Positions 1-4,674 of a stretch of DNA of 7,792 nucleotides are shown here, in pieces. The stretch comes from Flavobacteriaceae bacterium (GTDB lineage Bacteria; Bacteroidota; Bacteroidia; Flavobacteriales; Flavobacteriaceae). The first letter of the stretch is position 1; each line of letters opens with the position of its first letter. The notes below the pieces were generated by a model. The model worked only from the letters and a program-made list of their open reading frames with translations. It was not told the origin of the DNA and made no database searches. The translations under genes were made by a program, and so were the position numbers. Location of the stretch: contig JAQWYU010000174.1 in assembly GCA_029253805.1 (NCBI GenBank), positions 1 to 7,792 of the forward strand. Reading direction: 5' to 3'.

Positions 1-825
1 GAACATCAAAAAAAATTAAAGTTAATAGATAGTTTGAGTCAAGAACTAAGCCTTTCAAATAAGAAAAGTCAAAATCTTCAATCTGATTTAAATAATTCCA
101 GTAATGATTTAATACTAACGTCAGACTCGCTCAAAAATTCAAATCTTGAAATCGATCAATTAGAAGTAAAGCTCTTAGCTTCTAAAAATGAACTTAGTTT
201 GTTAGGTTTAGAGATAGATAATTTGGTCAAAGAAAGTTCTAATAAGACCAATTTAATTAGCGATAAAAATCTACAAATAGATAGTTTAACAAATAGGGCA
301 TTACAAGAGATTAATGAGCTTACTATAATTATTCAAGAACTCAATTCAGAGATTGCAAATTTCAAAAATGAAGTGTCAAAACTTGAATCGAATGCCAGCG
401 AACTAACGAAAGAGAATGATAGTTTAATCACGCAATTAAAAAAAATAGAAGATAATATTCAAGTAATAAGCTCCAAAGAAACGTGGATTATAAGTAATGA
501 TGCCCCTTTTTTAAAATCTGGCTATTGGATGGATTGTAGCGAAGAAAGGAGTGTTGAAACTAGTTATATTGATTTTTGGGATGGGTATTTTTCATTCGGA
601 GTTGAAGGAGGTTATGGGGGTACAATTTTAAGAACCTTATATAATCAAACTTCAAAAGAATTTAAGATTCAATACATAAATGACAACGATATGGCTGGGA
701 ATGGATTAAAGTATGAATTTATCCTACTTTATAATAATGGCTCTATTGTGTTTCAAGAAGAAATGTTATATCCAGATTATGATTACAATTCAATTAAATA
801 TGAAACCTATCAAAAATGTGATTAG
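1..825 (+). CDS. Coiled-coil protein with C-terminal globular domain (5' end outside window)
   Basis: The frame is open from base 1, so the true start lies upstream; the TTG at 34 is only the first possible internal start. About the first 155 visible residues are a long Leu/Ile/Asn/Ser/Lys/Glu-rich coiled coil with recurrent DSL and ELN heptad-like units and no proline. The last ~115 residues are different: rich in Trp, Tyr, Gly and Asp (SGYWMDCSEE, DFWDGYFSFGVEGGYGG), which suggests a small beta-rich domain with two cysteines (in MDCSEE and the C-terminal QKCD). I do not recognise the family. A stalk presenting a C-terminal domain, possibly from a lipoprotein or membrane-anchored N-terminus, is an inference. 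The TAG stop is 9 bp before the first array repeat, so this gene looks like cassette cargo. Confidence 0.85.
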   Translation, partial: EHQKKLKLIDSLSQELSLSNKKSQNLQSDLNNSSNDLILTSDSLKNSNLEIDQLEVKLLASKNELSLLGLEIDNLVKESSNKTNLISDKNLQIDSLTNRALQEINELTIIIQELNSEIANFKNEVSKLESNASELTKENDSLITQLKKIEDNIQVISSKETWIISNDAPFLKSGYWMDCSEERSVETSYIDFWDGYFSFGVEGGYGGTILRTLYNQTSKEFKIQYINDNDMAGNGLKYEFILLYNNGSIVFQEEMLYPDYDYNSIKYETYQKCD

Positions 826-834
826 AAAAAAAAA

Positions 835-917
835 CTAAACCATAGGCATATCTTCTTCTTTCAGTTCTGCTATTTCTAAGCCTCTTAAGTAGATTTTACT
901 TATGTTTTTTATATTTT
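835..917 (+). repeat. Array repeat R1 (cassette attachment-site candidate)
   Basis: This is the first of nine related repeats. The 65-bp core (835-899) starts CTAAACCATAGGCATATC and matches R2 at most positions. On the minus strand it reads S-K-I-Y-L-R-G-L-E-I-A-E-L-K-E-E-D-M-P-M-V-stop, the tail of a tyrosine recombinase. The similarity continues to a weak promoter box at 910-917. Confidence 0.85.
910..917 (+). promoter_or_regulatory. Weak Bacteroidetes -7 box (TATATTTT)
   Basis: TATATTTT sits 10 bp past the end of the 65-bp repeat core, the same place where R2, R5 and R7 have a perfect TATATTTG. It lacks the final G of the TAnnTTTG consensus. The gene start is 24 bp downstream. No clear -33 TTG element is seen. 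Confidence 0.35.
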
Positions 918-941
918 AATTATAAACCAATTTAATAGTAA

Positions 942-1091
942 ATGAATTTTTTTTTAGGAAATAATAATAGACAAATGGACTTTGATGGTGCTGGGAGTGA
1001 TAAAAACAAAAGGAAAACTAAAATCTTTCTTATTGCTGTAGCCTTCATTCTCATCTCTATGATTGTTGCTTCATTAATTTTGGGAGACTAA
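942..1091 (+). CDS. Small single-pass membrane protein, 49 aa
   Basis: ATG at 942 opens a 49-codon frame ending with TAA at 1089-1091. The N-terminal ~29 residues are polar and charged (RQMDFDGAGSDKNKRKTK). The remaining ~20 form one hydrophobic helix (IFLIAVAFILISMIVASLIL) ending in GD. The basic cluster KNKRKTK just before the helix favours an N-in, C-out topology. Family unknown. It is supported as a real gene because it fills the 253-bp cassette between R1 and R2 and its TAA is the start of R2 (gacTAAACCATGG), the same stop placement as at 2504 and 6792. A membrane-active peptide, toxin or small regulator are all possible; nothing in the sequence decides. Confidence 0.7.
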   Translation: MNFFLGNNNRQMDFDGAGSDKNKRKTKIFLIAVAFILISMIVASLILGD

Positions 1092-1185
1092 ACCATGGGC
1101 ATATCTTCTTCCTTCAGTTCAGCTATTTCTAAACCTCTTAAGTAGGTTAAACACTTATTTCTTATATTTGAGTAAACTAATTATT
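1088..1185 (+). repeat. Array repeat R2 (well-preserved)
   Basis: The 65-bp core is 1088-1152 (CTAAACCATGGGC ... AGTAGGTTAAAC). Its minus strand reads C-L-T-Y-L-R-G-L-E-I-A-E-L-K-E-E-D-M-P-M-V-stop without interruption. Similarity to R5 and R7 runs on through TATATTTGAGTAAACTAA to the ATG of the next gene, so the full unit is about 98 bp. It holds the imperfect inverted repeat AACCT-CTTAAGT-AGGTT, a plausible recombinase core. Confidence 0.9.
1163..1170 (+). promoter_or_regulatory. Bacteroidetes -7 promoter box TATATTTG
   Basis: Perfect match to TAnnTTTG, 10 bp after the repeat core and 15 bp before the ATG at 1186. The geometry is shared with R5 and R7. The implied leader is very short. No convincing -33 element. 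Confidence 0.65.
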
Positions 1186-1965
1186 ATGAAGAAGATATTA
1201 TTTACACTCGCTTTGCTTGTTTGCTTTAGCTCCTTTGGGCAACAATTAAAAGCAATTTTAATGCTTGGAGATGAAGACCTAATTTCAGATAAACAAGATG
1301 ATATTGAGTATATGGAAGAAATCCGTTTTTTCTTACATAAAAAAAATGTTCTTGTAAAAACATTTTATAACAATTTTATATGGCAAGATGTAGTTAAAGA
1401 AGCTGAAGATACAAGTATTTTTATATATCAAGGTCACGGAATTGATTGGAAGGAAAAAGGGTATGGTGGTTTTGATTTAAAAAAGAAAGTCTCTAGTGAG
1501 GATATCATTAGAGATTTAAAGCTAAAATCTAATTCTATAATTTTATTTCAATCTGTTTGTGGGGGTGCAGGTAGTTCAGCCGGAGATAATTTGGATATTG
1601 GTTTAAAAGAAGCTAAAAATAGAATAGTAAGTTATTCGTCTCCATTCTTTAAAACTGGTGCTGAAGCATATTTTTCTATAAATACTGTAGGTGGTGTTAT
1701 GGATTTTCTACAAGAATTTTTTCTCAGCAAATCTGTTCAACAAATTTTTAATAATTCCATTGGAACTTTTTATGATAAAGAAATTGAAGAAGTTTTTGCT
1801 ATGGATAAATATATTGGTATTGCTAGTAGAAATTGGGGGGGAACAACAACTCGAACTTCTTGGGTAAATGGGAAAAAAACTATAAAGGAAGTTCCTTCGG
1901 TTAAAAGTTACAGTATTGCATACGTTTCAAATCCAAATTATAGCATTAATAGTCTGATTAAATAA
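1186..1965 (+). CDS. Secreted caspase-like (clan CD) protein
   Basis: The product has 259 residues. Residues 1-20 (MKKILFTLALLVCFSSFGQQ) are a typical Flavobacteria signal peptide, so ATG 1186 is the start; the in-frame TTG at 1168 lies inside the promoter box. The mature protein has the two signatures of caspase-fold peptidases: a hydrophobic strand ending in His (SIFIYQGHG, His84) and a second ending in Cys (IILFQSVCGG, Cys125). After Cys125 comes GGAGSSAG, then EAYFSINTVGG. By family knowledge these would be the His/Cys dyad of a caspase/CHAT-like cysteine peptidase. Activity, substrate and exact subfamily are inferred. At ~240 mature residues it is close to a single domain with no obvious regulatory partner. 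It is alone in its cassette between R2 and R3, with its promoter in R2. Confidence 0.8.
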   Translation: MKKILFTLALLVCFSSFGQQLKAILMLGDEDLISDKQDDIEYMEEIRFFLHKKNVLVKTFYNNFIWQDVVKEAEDTSIFIYQGHGIDWKEKGYGGFDLKKKVSSEDIIRDLKLKSNSIILFQSVCGGAGSSAGDNLDIGLKEAKNRIVSYSSPFFKTGAEAYFSINTVGGVMDFLQEFFLSKSVQQIFNNSIGTFYDKEIEEVFAMDKYIGIASRNWGGTTTRTSWVNGKKTIKEVPSVKSYSIAYVSNPNYSINSLIK

Positions 1966-2001
1966 GTGCTAATTAATTCTAATCAAAGTTATCTTGTAAT
2001 T

Positions 2002-2048
2002 TAGTTCAGCTATTTCTAAACCACGCAAGAGAGTTAAATTAACATATT
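2002..2048 (+). repeat. Array repeat R3, truncated
   Basis: Only the right part of the unit survives: TTCAGCTATTTCTAAACC, then a diverged ACGCAAGAGAGTTAAAT, ending at 2039. The minus strand reads L-T-L-L-R-G-L-E-I-A-E-L and then departs from the EEDMP tail, so the left ~27 bp (about 1975-2001) are replaced and the Tyr codon has become Leu. No TATATTTG follows at the usual place. It lies between two genes as the other repeats do. Confidence 0.75.
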
Positions 2049-2504
2049 ATGATTTTATATATAAACTTTGAAAAATTTGTTGAATGTGTAAAATCTCATA
2101 AAGACTTGGATGCCTTCTTTGGAGGTAAATCCAGATTATTTCTAACATACCGACTTTCTGAAGAAGTTCTAATTGAAGACAACAAAATTGAAATATCAGT
2201 ATTTCAGCCTCAAGGCCCGTGTCCTTCATATGTTTTTGAGAAAGATAATTTTATGGGAATGGTTTCTGTTAGTTTCAAACGAAATCCTTTAACAACTTTG
2301 AATGGCATAGTGTTTCACATACTATTTTTAATTGCTAATGTTTTTATGGCTCAACTTGCAACAGAAAGAACAATACCATTGATTATTCTTTTAATTTTTC
2401 CTTGCTTTTGGGTTGGGTTTTTTTGGCTTTACTATTTTCAAAGATATATTTTGTGCAAGAGAATTAAAAAAAACTATGAAGAACGAAATCTAAACAACAA
2501 CTAA
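2049..2504 (+). CDS. Hypothetical two-helix membrane protein
   Basis: The product has 151 residues and no family is recognised. Residues 1-82 are a soluble-looking, mixed alpha/beta N-terminal part with one motif-like stretch (VFQPQGPCPSY). Two hydrophobic helices follow (~86-103 and ~109-130), joined by a short polar turn with Glu and Arg (ATERTIP), then a basic C-terminal tail (CKRIKKNYEER). This predicts an inner-membrane hairpin with the soluble domain and tail on the same side. The ATG lies 9 bp after truncated repeat R3 and no clear promoter box is visible, so read-through from the upstream cassette may drive it. The TAA is part of repeat R4. The family may be a conserved uncharacterised one; I cannot name it. 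Confidence 0.75.
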   Translation: MILYINFEKFVECVKSHKDLDAFFGGKSRLFLTYRLSEEVLIEDNKIEISVFQPQGPCPSYVFEKDNFMGMVSVSFKRNPLTTLNGIVFHILFLIANVFMAQLATERTIPLIILLIFPCFWVGFFWLYYFQRYILCKRIKKNYEERNLNNN

Positions 2505-2578
2505 ATCATAGGCATATCTTCCTCTTTCAGTTAAGCTATTTCAAGTCCTCGTAAGTAGGTTAAACTTATATTTGTTAT
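2501..2578 (+). repeat. Array repeat R4
   Basis: The 65-bp core is 2501-2565 (CTAAATCATAGGCATATC ... AGTAGGTTAAAC). The minus strand reads S-L-T-Y-L-R-G-L-E-I-A-stop-L-K-E-E-D-M-P-M-I-stop; the in-frame TAA shows the copy is not kept as protein. The stretch between core and start codon is about 9 bp shorter than in R2, R5 and R7. The TAA of the upstream gene is the first bases of the unit. Confidence 0.88.
2567..2574 (+). promoter_or_regulatory. Bacteroidetes -7 promoter box TATATTTG
   Basis: Perfect TAnnTTTG match only 1 bp after the repeat core and 4 bp before the ATG at 2579. If used, the transcript would begin at or just inside the start codon, giving a leaderless or nearly leaderless mRNA. 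This spacing differs from the other repeats. Confidence 0.45.
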
Positions 2579-3112
2579 ATGAAAAAGATACTATTAATAT
2601 TACTAACACTTATTTCTATCGTAAGTTACTCACAGGACTTAGGTGAAATACAAAGACATTTACTGAATTTAGTAAATGAAGAAAGAAGTGGTAGAGGTCT
2701 AAGTACTTTTGTAACGGACCCATTAATTAATAAAAGTGCAAAGATACAATCAGATTACTTAAGTACTATAATTAACTTAAAAAAAGTATCACATACAAAT
2801 CCAAATTCAAAATATAGAAATGCGAGCGACAGAATTAGAGTGGGTAGTAATTTAAAATATGATGGTTCTAACGAAAATATCACAGCCTTTTTCTACGACA
2901 ATAGTAAAACAGATTTAGAAATTGCAAAAGAAATTCATAATAATTTTATGAATTCAAAATACCACAGGTTAAATATCATTTCTGAATGTTTCGATGTTTT
3001 TAACGAAGGTAACCTTCCACCATTACACTATGGGCATTATGTAACATATAATAAAAAATTAAACTACATAATTGCGGTTCAAATGTTTCCTACTTTAAAA
3101 TATAAATATTAA
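2579..3112 (+). CDS. Secreted CAP/SCP-domain protein (YkwD-like)
   Basis: The product has 177 residues. Residues 1-19 (MKKILLILLTLISIVSYSQ) are a signal peptide. The rest follows the CAP (SCP/PR-1) layout: a first helix LLNLVNEERSGRGL with a L-I-N-K-S-A-K-I-Q-S-D-Y helix; SHTNP (His72), the first family His motif; SNENI (Glu99) in the place of the family GEN; then AKEIHNNFMNSKYHRLNII, matching the i..W..S..H..ni helix with Phe for Trp; and a last strand YIIAVQMF. CAP proteins in bacteria are extracytoplasmic, often of unknown biochemical activity; some bind lipids or have been proposed as peptidases. The family call rests on several motifs in the right order. Alone on the plus strand in its cassette; its stop codon overlaps the tail-to-tail stop of the decayed minus-strand gene. 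Confidence 0.85.
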   Translation: MKKILLILLTLISIVSYSQDLGEIQRHLLNLVNEERSGRGLSTFVTDPLINKSAKIQSDYLSTIINLKKVSHTNPNSKYRNASDRIRVGSNLKYDGSNENITAFFYDNSKTDLEIAKEIHNNFMNSKYHRLNIISECFDVFNEGNLPPLHYGHYVTYNKKLNYIIAVQMFPTLKYKY

Positions 3113-3363
3113 TTTTTTGGTGGAGTAAAAGTGAAATAACATTCGGATAGGTATGCAACAGTAATGTCTTCGTTACCTATTTTATGTCTACGATAAATTG
3201 GAGCTCCTGAGGAGTCGGATTCTATAGTTGTTATTGGACCCGCAAAGAATATCGGTCTACCTAATCCACCAACTTACTTTCCATCGACTATGAAACCGCT
3301 ATCGGTATATTTAGCATGTAAGACTCCCTTTTTAGTGAATGAATAATAAATACAAATATAGTA
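3109..3363 (-). pseudogene. Decayed minus-strand gene, unknown product
   Basis: On the minus strand a frame reads from ~3363 to a TAA at 3109-3111, broken by one in-frame TAA at 3274-3276. The part after the break has 54 residues of protein-like composition (GLGRPIFFAGPITTIESD..., ending SECYFTFTPPKN). The part before reads FTKKGVLHAKYTDSGFIVDGK. No ATG opens the frame. A TATATTTG box lies at 3360-3353 on the same strand, so this may once have had its own promoter. I do not recognise the family. Chance openness is possible, but the composition and the continuation of the same frame through a single stop favour a gene remnant. The 3' end overlaps the CAP gene's stop tail to tail. Confidence 0.4.
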
Positions 3364-3437
3364 TTAAGTCAGTGTGTAAGTGATAAGCCCCCTCCCTACA
3401 GAAACCCCACACCAAACTTGAAGCATTAGTGATAGCC
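3364..3437. other. Short intergenic stretch with a C-rich direct repeat
   Basis: No gene is seen here. AGTGATAAGCCCCC at 3379-3392 recurs as AGTGATAGCCCCC at 3428-3440, immediately against repeat R5. This may be a small duplication at the cassette end or the scar of a lost site. Confidence 0.4.
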
Positions 3438-3533
3438 CCCAACCATAGGCATATCAGCCTCCTTCAATTCAGCTATTTCTAAACATCTTTTGGATAAACT
3501 AAGATTTATTATATTTGAGTAAACTAACTTATT
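3438..3533 (+). repeat. Array repeat R5, with a 3-bp deletion
   Basis: The core is 3438-3499, 62 bp instead of 65. The 3-bp gap falls on the recombinase Tyr codon: the minus strand reads S-L-S-K-R-C-L-E-I-A-E-L-K-E-A-D-M-P-M-V, then G-G-Y-H-stop, so the normal stop is also lost. The right part (TATATTTGAGTAAACTAACTTATT) is identical to R7 up to the ATG. On the minus strand it reads Y-S-N-I-I-N-L-S, comparable with H-S-S-I-N-V-S of the recombinase fragment at 7625-7789. Confidence 0.87.
3510..3517 (+). promoter_or_regulatory. Bacteroidetes -7 promoter box TATATTTG
   Basis: Perfect TAnnTTTG, 10 bp after the repeat core and 16 bp before the ATG at 3534. It is the same arrangement as R7 and R2. 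Confidence 0.65.
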
Positions 3534-4562
3534 ATGAAGAAGATACCACTTGCACTTACTTTACTTATTTCTTTTTGCTCTTTTGGACAGAACATAATAT
3601 TCTCGAAAGATTATTTTGGAAAAACAGTGGTAAAAGATCAACATGGAAATATTATGGCAACTGGACAAGAAGACTATTTAGGCGCGTACGTTTGGAAGGA
3701 CAAATACGGGAACACAATAAAAAAAGAAACTTTTGACTTTTTGGGTAGAAATATTTCAAAAGACGACAATGGTAATACTGTGTCCATTGGCGAAAATAAT
3801 TATTTAGGAGAATATGAAGAAAAAGATCAATATGGAAATATTATAGCTACTTACAAAAAAAATTATTTGGGAGAAGTTGAAAAAAAAGATCAATATGGAA
3901 ATATCATAGGCAGGTATAAATATAATTTTGATGGAAATTTAGAATATAAGGCTCAAGGAGCTACTGAATTCTCCAGTTTAAATAATAATTCCGGAGCATA
4001 TGCAAATCCAAAAGCCATCATACAACAACCATATACCCCACCTCAGATAAGTGCTAAAACCTATGCTCAAATTGGTGAAGAGATTGCAAGATCCCTGACT
4101 GGATTTGGAGTTTATGTCGGGTCAAACAATGGTATAAATTTTGGATTTGATGTCTGGTTAGCTAAAAAAGCAAGTTTTGGATTTCATTACGGAAACACCA
4201 ATATTAAAAACGATCAATATGGGATCGATACTCGAGAAGAGATGGCTGTTAACTTAGGGTTTTATTTAAACAAAAAGAAAAATTTGATATTCAAAACAAG
4301 TTGGGGTTACACTGATTTAGCTGTCGATTTTAATGCATACCCTGGAGTTCAGGATAACCAAACTTTTGAAGATTGGGAGATTGGATTTGATAAGTTTGCT
4401 GACAAAGGATACCAAGATTTCTATTATAAAATTGGAATTCAACTTGCATTAAGTAATAGCAATAAAGGGAGTGGATTATCTCCCGAAATATATTTTTCTA
4501 ACAATGGAATTGGTTTTGGTTTAGGATATATATTTAATAAGAATAATCCAAACTACCCTTAA
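3534..4562 (+). CDS. Secreted protein with five 21-residue repeats and a beta-barrel-like C-terminus
   Basis: The product has 342 residues. Residues 1-19 (MKKIPLALTLLISFCSFGQ) are a signal peptide, which fixes the ATG at 3534. Residues ~24-138 hold a strict tandem repeat with a 21-residue period: the motif K-D-x-Y/H/N-G-N begins at 34, 55, 76, 97 and 118, each followed about 10 residues later by Y/F-L/F-G or F-D-G. The pattern resembles MORN/YD-like beta-hairpin repeats but I cannot assign a family. After a Pro/Gln/Ser linker (~150-175) the C-terminal ~150 residues show alternating aromatic/glycine strands (GVYVGSNNGINFGFDVWL, ASFGFHYG, GIGFGLGYIFN), ending like an outer-membrane beta-barrel or a porin-like OMP. 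Surface exposure of the repeats from an outer-membrane barrel is an inference. Single gene of the R5-R6 cassette. Confidence 0.8.
   Translation: MKKIPLALTLLISFCSFGQNIIFSKDYFGKTVVKDQHGNIMATGQEDYLGAYVWKDKYGNTIKKETFDFLGRNISKDDNGNTVSIGENNYLGEYEEKDQYGNIIATYKKNYLGEVEKKDQYGNIIGRYKYNFDGNLEYKAQGATEFSSLNNNSGAYANPKAIIQQPYTPPQISAKTYAQIGEEIARSLTGFGVYVGSNNGINFGFDVWLAKKASFGFHYGNTNIKNDQYGIDTREEMAVNLGFYLNKKKNLIFKTSWGYTDLAVDFNAYPGVQDNQTFEDWEIGFDKFADKGYQDFYYKIGIQLALSNSNKGSGLSPEIYFSNNGIGFGLGYIFNKNNPNYP
3603..3947 (+). repeat. 63-bp tandem repeats inside the coding region
   Basis: Five copies of a 63-bp unit encode the 21-residue repeats. The sharpest match is between the fourth and fifth units, where AAAGATCAATATGGAAATAT occurs twice exactly 63 bp apart (about 3822 and 3885). 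The first unit has the same stretch with one change (CAACATGG). Near-identity of neighbouring units suggests recent expansion or gene conversion. Confidence 0.8.
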
Positions 4563-4571
4563 TGAGATTTA

Positions 4572-4662
4572 ATAAATAATAGTAATATCCTCTTACTTTA
4601 ATTCATCTGTTTCTTGCTTTCAAAAGTAGGTTAAATTAAAATTTAGTATATTTCCGTAACCT
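4572..4662 (+). repeat. Array repeat R6, strongly diverged
   Basis: The 65-bp core (4572-4636) aligns without gaps to the other copies but has many substitutions. The minus strand reads L-T-Y-F-stop-K-Q-E-T-D-E-L-K-stop-E-D-I-T-I-I, with two in-frame stops yet the LTY, EL and ED positions retained. It ends AGTAGGTTAAAT and continues TATATTTCCGTAACCTAA, parallel to TATATTTGAGTAAACTAA of R2, R5 and R7. Confidence 0.8.
4647..4654 (+). promoter_or_regulatory. Degenerate -7 promoter box TATATTTC
   Basis: It occupies the usual place, 10 bp after the repeat core, with C instead of the final G. It lies 20 bp before the start of the vWA-OmpA gene. Confidence 0.45.
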
Positions 4663-4674
4663 AATGTCAAAAAA

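Noticed and set aside
1168..1185. TTG at 1168 as start of the caspase-like gene
   Set aside because: TTG is part of TATATTTG, the promoter box. The signal peptide begins at ATG 1186.
2047..2229. Minus-strand open frame of 60 codons
   Set aside because: It lies antisense inside the membrane protein gene at 2049-2504, which has clear helices, a repeat-bounded start and a stop in R4.
3515..3736. Plus-strand open frame of 73 codons starting at TTG
   Set aside because: It starts within the promoter box and is an out-of-frame shadow of the repeat protein gene at 3534-4562, which has a signal peptide and periodic repeats.
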